Shown here piece by piece: positions 48,962 through 59,204 of a DNA stretch of 64,000 nt. The notes under the pieces were generated by a model that saw only the letters and a list, made by a program, of their open reading frames with translations, made no database searches and was not told the origin of the DNA. Origin of the DNA: Conoideocrella luteorostrata (Eukaryota > Ascomycota > Sordariomycetes > Hypocreales > Clavicipitaceae); NCBI GenBank assembly GCA_032433595.1, contig JASWJB010000168.1, positions 1 through 64,000 of the forward strand. Direction: 5' to 3'. How positions within the stretch are numbered: the first letter of the stretch is position 1; each line of letters opens with the position of its first letter. The position numbers and the translations under genes were made by a program.

Positions 48962-50026
48962 ATGACCATGCTTGCCAAAAGTTTCGCAGACTACGATGTG
49001 GTCGTCCTCGACATCGGTAGGCCTTTTTTCAAGCGGGTTTCGCCTAGTTGCTGTGATTTCTAATACTAATTGGCTCCTAGAGGGGACTGTCTGCCCGATA
49101 ACATTCGTTCACGATGTCTTGGTAAGCTCCTCCTATCTGTCAATGTTTCCTTGTCCTGCCCCTTCCCCCGTCAGCACTGTTCTTGCTTAACCATCTTTGA
49201 CCTCGGTCCTCATACTCTCGAAAATGTGCAGACGCATAATGTCAAGTTTATCAAGATGTTTTCTCGCCCTATGTGTTGTATCTCCAATGTATTTTGGTAG
49301 CATCTGCAAGACCTAATATTCATGGCCCATACGCTTACGCACAACCGTAATTAGTTCCCTTACGCCATAAGTTCACTTCCTCGCTATCTTGATCAACACT
49401 GGGACACTGCTGGATTTGCCTCATACAGGAATGCATTTCCTGCAAATTGCAAGCTTGATCGTTCGGCGTTCGAAGATCATGTCCATGATTTAGTCACCCG
49501 GGATGTCAAGGCACCGTATTTGAAGGCACTTCAAGGTCTTCTATGGCAAGATGGCTATGCGTCAGGGGAACTTAGAGCTCCTCTATTCCCTGACGTGGCT
49601 CCGTTCATTGCGGCCGCTCATACTGCCGGCAAAAAGACTATTATTTATTCTTCAGGCTCCGTTCAAGCACAGAAACTGTTTTTCGCACACACCAATGCAG
49701 AGCCATCAGATTTGACGCATTTCATATCTGGATGGTTTGATACGGTCAATGCTGGCCCAAAAACAGAAGCCAGTAGCTATGCTACTATTTTGTCTAACCA
49801 TACCGACATACCAGCCTCACGTTGGCTCTTTTTAAGTGACAATACAAAAGAAGTTCAGGCCGCTGTGTTGTCGGGTATGCACAGCCTTCCGGTAAGCCGC
49901 CCAGGAAATGCTCCTCTATTAGAAGACGATTTCTTGTCGGCTTTGGCAATTTCTGATTTCTCTCCACAATCTGAAGTCAGGATGCGGCACAGTTTAGCGG
50001 CCCTGAAAGATACCATCTGCTCTTGA
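48962..50026 (+). CDS. utr4: Enolase-phosphatase E1 (Utr4, methionine salvage)
   Basis: Three exons (48962-49016, 49081-49121, 49355-50026) encode 255 aa. The HAD nucleophile motif DIEGT has Asp17 and Glu19, the signature of this subfamily. Further blocks are FPYAISSLPRYLDQHW, VKAPYLKALQGLLWQDGY, the Ser motif IIYSSGSVQAQKLFF and the acidic motif FLSDNTKEVQAA. The enzyme converts 2,3-diketo-5-methylthiopentyl-1-phosphate through enolisation and dephosphorylation in the 5'-methylthioadenosine salvage pathway. A second ATG two codons in (MLAKSF) is an equally good start. Intron 2 is 233 nt, the longest found in the window, yet the junction VL/FPYA is exact. It is convergent with bmt2. Confidence 0.93.
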
Positions 50027-50393
50027 TGGTGAGGCGTTGCAGAATCGGTGTCCAAGCTTTTACCGAGAGTGCTAACAGAGCTCAAGGTAGAGCGGCGTGG
50101 ATAATGGAGATGGGATTAGAGACAGTGAAGGAAACATCAAAAATACAATAGGTTACGGAGTACACACCTGCGATCTCGCTGGACTAGAGCTAAAGATAGT
50201 CATTGAATCTATAGAGCCACAATTGTAATTTTGCGTTGTCTGACTTCCTGCTAAACCATCAACAAAAAGCACTGCTTAGTACCAAGGCCACCTCCGAGAT
50301 ACAATGTCACCAGAACGGATGCATGCCCGACTTGCTCAGCTTAGTGCTTGAAGCGGGAATATATGTTTGCGTGAAGTGGCGGCTATATATCCT
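50027..50393. other. Convergent spacer between utr4 and bmt2
   Basis: A 367-bp tail-to-tail spacer. A TACGGAGTA copy lies near 50154. No gene is visible. Confidence 0.55.
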
Positions 50394-51269
50394 TTAAATT
50401 TCCATTGGAGCTGGAGCCGAACCTATCAATGTCACAGAAAAGTTGTTTCTTGTACGGCCAGGGTTTACCTCCAACTTGGGAAAATGAAGTGCCGCAGCAC
50501 TTGCTGTTTTGGCTCTAACCCATAAACTATAAGACAGCTTTTGGGTCTTTTTAGAGCGTGTCAATGAATAGCCTAGAGACTCCATAAGAGACTCAAGCCT
50601 AGATTCGGTAAAGTAGCGAGAGTTGTCGACACAGCTCCTGGGTAGGACAAGGAATAACGACGGGAAAAGAAGATCGGTTGCCACCTGTTCAGTGGCAAAA
50701 TTTTGCCTCAGAAATAAAATCGTTCGCAGAAGCATCCGCCCGCGATCCTCTGCGTCTGGAATGAAGTTGAGTACTAGGCTCAGTGAAATTATGTCGAATT
50801 TATCAGACGGCTTATTTGGAACAGGCCGGTGCATAAAGTCTTGCTCCACAATTCCTGGCTCTTGGCTTTTAAGATCTATATGAACCATATCAAAGATACC
50901 GCTGGTTGAGCATGTATTGTGAGTACTCAGTGATCCAACTTCCAGCATCCGAGGTTTGTGGCTGAGCTTCTTGATGCTTCTTATCGGGAGCCATTCGAGG
51001 AGAATTTTCGAAGTATCTCCACCTCGATCAATGCTCTGACCTTGTAAGCTAGCTTGCTGATATTGCTCAAGGCCACCTAACTTGGATAGTTCTTCAGCAA
51101 TAACAGACTCCACCACTTTGTCACCCTCTGCGATTGATTTGCGATGTTGCTTTACGAGTTGGTGATGTCTGTTGATGAGGGTCCGACTTGCCTTGCGCGA
51201 CATGGACTGCCTCGCCAATCTGGCGGTTGGCGGTCTACCAGCATGCAGACTCTTCCGACGAGGCCTCAT
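50394..51269 (-). CDS. bmt2: 25S rRNA adenine-N(1) methyltransferase (Bmt2)
   Basis: An intronless 291-aa protein. The basic N-terminus (RPRRKSLHAGRPP) and ASRTLINRHHQLVKQH precede a SAM-binding core: MLEVGSLSTHN at about 107-117, then FDMVHIDLKS, and FDIISLSLVLNFIPDAEDRG. The C-terminal block LPRSCVDNSRYFTE follows. This is the Bmt2 family (yeast YBR141C), which methylates N1 of an adenine in 25S rRNA in the nucleolus. The start is the first ATG of the frame and gives the family N-terminus. It is divergent from the uL23 gene across a 434-bp promoter, pairing an rRNA modification enzyme with a ribosomal protein. Confidence 0.88.
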   Translation of the reverse strand: MRPRRKSLHAGRPPTARLARQSMSRKASRTLINRHHQLVKQHRKSIAEGDKVVESVIAEELSKLGGLEQYQQASLQGQSIDRGGDTSKILLEWLPIRSIKKLSHKPRMLEVGSLSTHNTCSTSGIFDMVHIDLKSQEPGIVEQDFMHRPVPNKPSDKFDIISLSLVLNFIPDAEDRGRMLLRTILFLRQNFATEQVATDLLFPSLFLVLPRSCVDNSRYFTESRLESLMESLGYSLTRSKKTQKLSYSLWVRAKTASAAALHFPKLEVNPGRTRNNFSVTLIGSAPAPMEI

Positions 51270-51703
51270 CCTATATGCTGCGTAGGAAGCTTTGAAACAA
51301 ATTGTCGAAACTCTGTAGGATGCGTTTCTAGTTGAGGCAACTTCGTAGCTTGGGATGTGGACATCTGGACCAGATTTTGAGAAATGTTTCCGTCAGTGCC
51401 TCAAAAACTCTCCGGTAAAGGCATCTTTCGATTATATTAGATTTAAGTATTCCGTACTCCGTACGGAGTACTCTGGAACCGATAAATTAGAGTGCTTGTT
51501 ATCTTGAAATGCTTAGCGTGGTCTAACAAGCGCACTCAGGCAAAGGCACGTGTTTTCACGTGATGTCTTCTGGTGGATACCTGAAAGCAAGCCCTAATCT
51601 GGATATCGCCCACATCGAGCCGAAATCTTTTACAACTCAAGCACGCGCATCTTCACAACAATTAAGCATATCACATCTTCACGCGTGACATCAATTCGAC
51701 ATC
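51270..51703. promoter_or_regulatory. bmt2/uL23 bidirectional promoter with twin CACGTG boxes
   Basis: CACGTG occurs at 51547-51552 and 51557-51562, centres 10 bp apart, about 150 bp from the uL23 ATG. A perfect 16-bp palindrome TACTCCGTACGGAGTA is at 51455-51470. Cbf1-type sites are part of the ancestral fungal ribosomal-protein regulon (known from Candida albicans); the link here is inference. Confidence 0.6.
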
Positions 51704-52440
51704 ATGGCTGCCGGAAAGGATGGAAAGAAAGGTACGGGCTGAATAGGATCTGATGCGGCCAATGTTTCGAACGACGATGAAATATTGGTTTTCCTCTACT
51801 CGTCCTCGGCATCACGCAGCAGCAGATTTTGCGAGTTCTTCACACAGAGCGATTGCTGATGCACCTTCTCAATAGCTGCTCCTAAGGGCTCTAAGCAAGC
51901 CAATGCGGCTGCAAAGGCTGCGCTTAAGGGGGTACGTTAACTACATATCATCCATGTTCATAATGAACTGCAACTAACCAAGACTTGTTGCAGTCTCACT
52001 CGCACAAGCAACGCAAGGTCCGAACTAGCACCTCGTTCCACCAGCCCAAAACCTTGGTACTCTCTCGAGCACCCAAATATCCCCGAAAGTCAATTCCTCA
52101 TCAGCCTCGTCTGGACGAGCACAAGATTGTCATCCACCCCATGAACACAGAGAGTGCCATGAAGAAAATGGAGGAAAACAACACTCTAGTCTTCATTGTG
52201 GATGTCAAGGCCAATAAGGCTCAAATCAAGCTTGCTCTTAAGAAGTTGTATGACATTGACACTGTTAAGATTAACACCCTCATCCGGTATGTTTGGAAAG
52301 TCCCATTTAGTTTTACTGTTACTGGATGGAGCTAATTCATGACACAATATAGACCGGACGGCTCGAAGAAGGCCTATGCCCGACTTACCCCAGATGTCGA
52401 TGCGTTGGACATTGCTGCTAACAAGTTGGCTTTGGTATAA
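51704..52440 (+). CDS. rpl25: 60S ribosomal protein uL23 (L23a/L25)
   Basis: Four exons (51704-51731, 51876-51931, 51994-52286, 52353-52440) encode 154 aa. After a basic Ala/Lys-rich extension ([19 protein letters not shown]) the conserved core begins ([19 protein letters not shown]). It includes [59 protein letters not shown] and the C-terminus [12 protein letters not shown]. uL23 binds 25S rRNA domain III at the exit tunnel and docks SRP and nascent-chain factors. Intron 1 (144 nt) is longer than the other two (62 and 66 nt). All junctions keep the conserved sequence unbroken. Confidence 0.95.
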
Positions 52441-52821
52441 GCGTTGGGTCTGTGTTTCTCATATATTTGGTTACATGGTAGCAGTTTGGTCCAAACTGTA
52501 GAGCAGGGGCATCGGAAACGGCGCATTAAAATGTTGTCATTTAAATTAAGTTAAATGATAGATGAATTCAAGACCGAATTGTTGTCATAACCAGTATCGA
52601 TTGTAGCTTATCCGCCGAGTCAAGCTCCAGAGTGGAAGTGCATTAGGTCTAAAAGATTCCTAGTCTGAGAAATCTAACTTCGTAGTAGCTACGGAATACA
52701 TGAGAGTAAAATTTATGTCCCGGGCAATACGGCGCTTCTTGGCATTCCCTTCTTAAGCTTAGAAAAATAGTAAGCCGGACCCAAGGAGGTTTTTTTTTTT
52801 TAACGCAGGCGATGCTGGTGT
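52441..52821. other. Convergent spacer between uL23 and tim8
   Basis: A 381-bp tail-to-tail spacer. A 12-nt T run at 52790-52801 lies just beyond the tim8 stop codon (A-run in the tim8 sense). No gene is visible. Confidence 0.55.
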
Positions 52822-53272
52822 TCATGACGATCGCATGTTATTTAGATGCTTCATCGTTAGAAAGTTCATATCGAGGAAACGATCGACACAATTTGCCAAG
52901 CATCCTTCTTCCGTACGATCGAGTTTGGAATTTTTAATATTTCCAGTGACACATTTCTTCCAACATATTTGAGTCAGGCTGTGAGTCTCTGGCAATGTAC
53001 GTTAGCAGAGCGAAGTGTTTAACAGGGGTCAGTTCAAATTGAAGCCCATACACTAGACTAGGAAAAAAACAAGGACTCCTCGGACGAACAGTGAGTGAAC
53101 GTGAGCGCATGGTTATGTGAATATCATGGCGGTATAAAACGACATCTAACTTACGCGACTGGATCTGCGACCGCTGCTGCTCGTTGGCAAGGAACTGGCG
53201 TAGTTCTGTTTTGTCTTTGTCATTGAGTTTTTCGAGATCGATGTTCTCGACTCCCGTCTGTGCAGCGTTCAT
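52822..53272 (-). CDS. tim8: Mitochondrial intermembrane-space chaperone Tim8
   Basis: Exons 53155-53272 and 52822-52988 encode 94 aa. The twin CX3C motifs of small Tim proteins are Cys48-X3-Cys52 (CWKKC) and Cys69-X3-Cys73 (CLANC), 16 residues apart. They are preceded by [19 protein letters not shown] and followed by [14 protein letters not shown]. Tim8 pairs with Tim13 to carry hydrophobic inner-membrane precursors such as Tim23 through the intermembrane space. The cysteines form two disulfides through the Mia40 pathway. The intron is 166 nt, unusually large for so small a gene, and the unspliced frame runs on to 52934 with unrelated sequence. The ATG at 53272 is the only upstream start. 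Confidence 0.93.
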
Positions 53273-54180
53273 TGTGATTCGGTAGAAGATGATATCCGTG
53301 GTGTTGAGTGGAAGGAGCAGAACAAAATTTCGTAACGTGGCTCCGACATCAAACTAGATGAGGTGGGCGCAGGTGCAGCCAATGAAAACGCGGAGTATCC
53401 TCCACTGTAACCTATGTCAATTCGTGTGTGTCACAACCTCTGCTTGCGGTTAAGAAGATATTCGTCGCTTATGTTATACTCATGGCTAACATCGTCAACG
53501 ATCGGCACTGTCGACCAGGCATCGTAAATCGCATGTTGGGCTGGCCATACAACGGAATGCTAGTCGAAACATTTTAATTTGTATGATGTACATAGCCTGC
53601 ATCCTTCTTGGAATCTTCAAGCGACCGTTACGGTTCCGGAAGTTTATGAGAGTCCTGGATGAAAAAACTCTCCACTGCTTAGCATTCATACAATGCACCT
53701 CATAAATTTTTATATTAGTAAAAGGCGAAACGTTTTTTGTAGCTGTTTTCTGTGGCTGTTACAAACAAGGATGCAATAATCGCTTCATAAGCTAGGATGA
53801 TCCACATACGTTCAGTGTTATTTGTCTGGCAAACAACGCACCAACTTTTCTTTAATAAACATGCCGACAGCCAGGCACAAGAACATGAAATCGCGCGCCT
53901 TAATCGATATTAAATATTTAAGTCAATTGCCAAGTCATTTACAAGTCAATATCAATAAATAATTTCCAAGCTCGCACCAAGCGAAGATATCAATGGGTCT
54001 GAAGACAGAAAATGGGGGGTTTTTTTTAAAGCCGTAAGGACAGAGAGCAAACATAGTTCCCAGCACCTTCTCACTGCACTGGACATTAACAAAAAGCAGG
54101 TTATACCAATCAAGACTAACATCTCTCATCTTGACAGACGAGTTAGTCATGTTCAGAATGCCAGAGTTTCATGTTACAGA
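53273..54180. other. Intergenic region between tim8 and CorA transporter
   Basis: A 908-bp region between two minus-strand genes, AT-rich at its right half. It should contain the tim8 promoter. No gene is called. Confidence 0.55.
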
Positions 54181-56077
54181 TCATATGTACTTCTTCCACC
54201 GGGCCAATCCAAGAAACAATGAGCAAACAAAAACCATAGTTCCGATGATTCCAAAGAAAGCCGCAAGACTACCTGTAGCCTCAAAAGGTACAGTCACATT
54301 CATTCCAAAAACGCCGCTGATAAGGTTAAGCGGCACCAAAATTGACGCAAGAAACGTGATTTTGCTCAAAACGCGATTTGTATCTGTGCCTTGTGATATG
54401 CTGTTGATAGAAAGAGTTGCCAGATAGTTGCTGTGTGCTCGGGAGAGCATCTTCTCGAAGTGACCGAGATTTGTTGCCATTGTAACTACGTGATCTTGGA
54501 TGTCACCTAGGTACATGCCAATATCCATGTGTGGAGTAACCTGATAATTTTCGTTGCATCGCTTGGTGAAGCCACGCAAGACGTCAGCCTTGCCGCCAAG
54601 TAGACGCAGCAAAGCCATGCAGTTTTTGCGAACCCGCCCAATAGAGCGAAGAAAGGAGCTCGAATCACCCTGCCGCATGACAAATACCTCGTCTTCGATA
54701 GCATCTGCCTCAAGCTCTATTGTGCGGATAGCGGGTGCAAAACAATCTACGATGTTATCGCTATTTTGTTGACGTTAATTAGCGCTGATCGCATGTAGTT
54801 ACTGATGCAGGAGTACGGAGAACCTACATCAAAGCGTAACATATCCAATCGCTACTGAGCGATACATACTCTTTCAAGGCTGTGATTCTCTTGCGAACCT
54901 GAGAGGCATGAGAGTTTTGGGCGAAACTGAAGCTCAGCGTGCCTTCCCGGAATACCAAGACATAGATATTGAAGGGCTCATACTCAATGCCGTCCGGTTC
55001 TTCAACGACGTTGAATGAGCGGAAGCAGGCAAAGTAATACGAGGGGAAAAGTTCAATTTTCTCCCGGGCTTCTTGTGTAATAATATCTTCGATGGTCAAA
55101 GGATGCACGCCAAACGCCTTGCAGATTCCCTGAACTTCCTCTTTAGACGCCCTATTAACATTGAGCCACCAAACACCGTCTGCCTCATCCTTTGGAAGCT
55201 CGAAGAGACCGCGGATGTCTTCTCCCGGAAGCACAAGATCTCCCATTTCCGCAGCGTGAATTGTTGACTCCCATGCGGAGGAAAAAAAACTAAACCGGTT
55301 ACTGTCAATCGGATGGACAGCGGATTTAGTAGTGATTTCAGCAGGTCCCTTCTCCTGAATGGAGTCATCCGATGGCATATCTAGTATGTCTCCGTCAACA
55401 GTTGCTAGCTGGGTGTGATTGGTGTTCGAGGATTCAAGTCTTGAGCTGTCGAATGCTGAAGTTGGTAACTGTCGGCTGGATATATGAGCAGCACGTTCAG
55501 CATTTATGAAATTCTCCAAGTAGTCGAAATCAATACGCAAGTCGTGGTTTCGACTAGTATCTTGCAGCGGAAAGCAGACATCTTCTTCAGCGGCCTTGTC
55601 TGTCAAAAGACTCCTGGTATCTGTCTCTATGGTTCGAGCCTTGCTTCTGTAACTACGACGGCTAGACATTGACATCGACCGCCCATGACCATCCTCGTGT
55701 TCGCATTTCGGCTCTGAGAAAGACATGTCTCTTTCCCGACGCCGAGCTTGTGCGAAAGCTTTGACCGAATTTGGGGGAGAAATCGATCTGCCATCATTTG
55801 GCGTCTCAACAGTCAAGCGGCGACCATGGCGAGTTGTTTGTGGTACCTCAAGAGTATCCTCATCTATTATTGCTTCCTCGAAGTCTCGCACTCTGATATC
55901 TGGCGTCAGAGGACCTGAATCAGGATCAACTTGGCGGGAACCATAGAGCGAATCGAAAGTGCCTCGTCGTGGTCGCTCTGCGCGATTTGAAGAGGTGGGT
56001 TCATGGCGGTGGTCGTCAAGCTCAGGAACTGGAGTAACATATCCAGTATCAGAGGGTAGTCCATCTTGATCGGACAT
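54181..56077 (-). CDS. CorA-family Mg2+ transporter (Alr1/Mnr2-like)
   Basis: Exons 54828-56077 and 54181-54760 encode 609 aa, joined by a 67-nt intron at CYAL/IDNIVDCFAPAIR. The cytosolic N-terminus is about 300 residues, Ser/Arg-rich and likely unstructured. The CorA funnel domain follows: VWWLNVNRASKEEV, KAFGVHPLTIEDI, ACFRSFNV. The pore signature GMN is at residues 569-571, after TM1 (ILVPLNLISGVFGMN), and TM2 follows to the C-terminus. Alr1 imports Mg2+ at the plasma membrane and Mnr2 exports it from the vacuole; which this is cannot be read from the sequence. The ATG at 56077 (MSDQDGLPSDTGY) is preferred; the frame is open upstream. The intron carries a copy of the GTACGGAG motif. Confidence 0.9.
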
Positions 56078-56410
56078 GTTTGCAATGGCAGGTCTCTCCG
56101 TTCTGCAAGGAGGGGCGTCTAAGGAGAAGATATGCTTGATGATTGATTTGAGCCAATTGCAAAGATCATCAGTGTGTATCTCGTCTTCAAGTTGCACAGC
56201 ATAAAAAAAATGTGTTGTTCATAATTGATACCGTAATGGGCGTTTCCAAACTCGCTAACCAGCGTTGGTGCGCTAACCCGGCGCGGCAGATGCGCGCCGA
56301 GCAGTGATACGGTAGCAAAACTGTAGCTACCTACAGATATACCTTTAGGAAACTTTGATAATTTGTACAGTCGTACAAGATGGATTGATTGGTAACGGTT
56401 TGACAACCAC
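56078..56410. other. CorA gene upstream region
   Basis: A 333-bp region between the CorA start and the exon-like sequence at 56411-56703, both on the minus strand. It should hold the CorA promoter. No other gene is seen. Confidence 0.45.
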
Positions 56411-56703
56411 TTATGGGGGTTTCTTGTTCACTTCGCCGTAGACCCAGAAACCAGGTCCTAGAAGCGAAGGCGGTATAGCCGCTGTGGCAGCGAGTTGAGC
56501 CAACTTGAAGACTTGAAATATGAAATAGAGAGCCCGAAGTTGATCCGTAGGGAATTTCCCAACGAATGTTAATGCAATCCTCTCGACGCTGATATTTACC
56601 GTAGTAAATATTGCGAGGATTGTGATATCGGGGAGTGAGGTATTTGGTACCAGCCTAAACTGGTTTGCGAACAAAGCAACCTTCAAGAGGCACAGTGTAG
56701 CAT
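56411..56703 (-). CDS. Unrecognised hydrophobic protein, last exon (partial call)
   Basis: I do not recognise this family. The open frame has protein-like composition (rich in Ala, Leu, Ile and Phe, with few Cys or Arg), unlike the random frames around it. It contains hydrophobic stretches TSLPDITILAIFTTVNI and FIFQVFKLAQLAATAAIPPS and ends GFWVYGEVNKKPP. There is no in-frame ATG. A good acceptor (TTCCGCTTACTAG, after a pyrimidine tract with a TCTGACG branch-like site) at 56704 suggests an upstream exon. One candidate begins at an ATG near 56941 (MPTQSGQ), with a phase-compatible GT, but this is weak. It would sit head-to-head with spc1. It could be a real small membrane protein or chance. 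Confidence 0.35.
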
Positions 56704-57249
56704 CTAGTAAGCGGAAGACGTCAGAAGGGAAAAGGGTGCGAAGTTATATGAACTGTGTGTGCTCCGTGAGAATAGTAGTAGAAGTTTTAGTCAAATGCAG
56801 GACTACGACGGAAATTTTTACTTTCCCACTTTCACGGGGGCTCTCTGCTAAGTCGCAGAGTGGATGTTAAAAACGGCGCCACCTTCCTATGTGGACGGTC
56901 TTGATTTGGTCGCTGTGGAACTTTGCCCCGACTGAGTGGGCATGGATAGCCTAGTCACTAGACACACAGCGCACCACAATAGCGCGACGTGGTCTCTCTG
57001 TTGTTGCTCATCATCGTCACTTCAACAGAGCCATTACCAGACCGTCTATGTGGTCCTCATTTGTTTCCTGTACTAGCCCATCCGAACCTCGACACTGATC
57101 TCGATAACAACTAAGAGTGTATATCTCCACGCTTGTAGTCTTCACCATCCGCATTACGATCAACATTGTCGCTTTGTAGGGGTGCGGGGCCTGGGCAACG
57201 ACACCACGCAGAGAGAGCACATTGAGCTGAAATTGAACACCGCAAGAAA
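56704..57249. promoter_or_regulatory. Region between the unrecognised exon and spc1
   Basis: 546 bp containing the spc1 promoter and, if the minus-strand gene is real, its first exon and promoter. No other frame is convincing. Confidence 0.4.
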
Positions 57250-57682
57250 ATGGCGGAGGAGGTGCTCGATAGAATTCGAGATGTTGTTGAAGGGCCAATT
57301 GTATGACGAACCGAGCCTTGTTATATGCGATAGCGAGGATGCTTAGCCTCCCAGAATGTATCCTATCATGTCCCTAACTAACGCAACGGGTGACAGGATT
57401 TCGACGGCCAGAGACGCGCTGAAGGGTTTGCAACCCTGCTCCTAGCACTATCTGCGGTATGTTTCATATACACTCCTTCTCATCCGTCCATTCATTCTCG
57501 CTAATATGTAATAACGATAGTTGGTGGCATTCAACATTGGTTACCAATACCAAGACATTCATAAGGCTGTATACATTGGATTAGGAGGAACCGTATTGAC
57601 ATTCATTCTCGCTGTACCACCTTGGCCATTCTACAAAAAAAATCATGTTACATGGTTGCCAGCCAGGGCTGGATGGCAATAG
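57250..57682 (+). CDS. spc1: Signal peptidase complex subunit Spc1 (SPCS1)
   Basis: Three exons (57250-57300, 57397-57456, 57521-57682) encode 90 aa. The family blocks are in order: VVEGPIDFDGQRRAEGFA, a first helix (TLLLALSALVAFNIGY), QDIHKAVYIGLGGTVLTFIL as the second helix, and PPWPFYKKNHVTWLP. Both junctions are phase 0. Spc1 is a small two-pass ER protein that, with Spc2, tunes substrate choice of the signal peptidase complex. No single exon exceeds 54 codons, so the gene is easy to miss. It ends only 144 bp from the convergent rbx1 stop. Confidence 0.9.
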
Positions 57683-57826
57683 GAATCCTATTGTTGGTTA
57701 GGCAGCCTTAAGGTAATAACACCAAAGGAATGCAATATTTTGCTGTGGCATCCATGAAGTCGTCAACATAATTTTTTTGTACGAGGTAACGATTTCCCTC
57801 TTCGTCGATTGTGGCTCTCCAACTCA

Positions 57827-58360
<534 letters not shown>

Positions 58361-59204
58361 GATGTCTAAGAATCCAGCGGGTTCAGGTAGTTGGTTTGGT
58401 GATAAGCAGTTGTAGTTTGATGACTAGTAATGACGGCATTCAGTTCAAAGACCAGAATTGGAGCACCTCGAAGAGCGAACTGTTTGGAGACTGTATTAGC
58501 TGATTATGTTTCGCCTGCAAACCGTGGGCTGTGATTGCAGGTTTGATATGGTACCAGTGAGGTAACCCTAGCGAAGTTTGTCAATAACTGACCTTGATGG
58601 TCCACGGAGCGTGATCTGAGGCTGAACTAAATGTGGCTGAACCCCCGAGAGCGTGATGTGTGTGTTTGATAGTTGGGTTTCGTCACAAAACAAGGTGGAT
58701 TTTGGGATTGATGCGAGCCCTGCCTAGTTGTGGCTGTTCTTCACCTACAAGTCAGACCCTCAGCTGATGGTATTCGTTGTGAGGATATCAAGTGACTGAA
58801 TTTGCCCCGCAGCTACCCTGCGCAAGCGTAGTGCAAGTGGGGAGGTATGCAACTATCGGGTTACTACTATCTCCATCCCGGAGCAGGTTCACATTGCTAC
58901 CCAGATGATGAGGAATTACTCCGTACTGTGTTGGGTCTAAACCATCTTAACCTCCCTCAAGAGCGTGAAATCTAATTCCTTCAACTGTTTTTGCAAGATT
59001 CTTCCTTCAGCAACCATTTTGCAAAGCAATTCTGGTTGGCTGTTCCACCCCCATCCGCAAACACACTACCTCCCACTCCGTGCGGCAGCGCAGTTCGATA
59101 CGAAGCTACTTGTTGGCGATCTCTGACTTTACTGAGTTTCAACTAGGAGTTGTTCTTAGAGCTATACCTCCGACATATTGCGCCTACCAACTCGCATACC
59201 CACG
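58361..59204. promoter_or_regulatory. Divergent promoter region, rbx1 and Edc1-like gene
   Basis: An 844-bp region between divergent starts. A TTACTCCGTACTG motif is near 58917. No gene is called. Confidence 0.5.

Noticed and set aside
56896..56941. MPTQSGQ exon as the first exon of the unrecognised minus-strand gene
   Set aside because: The phase can be made to fit with a weak GTTCCA donor, but nothing else supports it.
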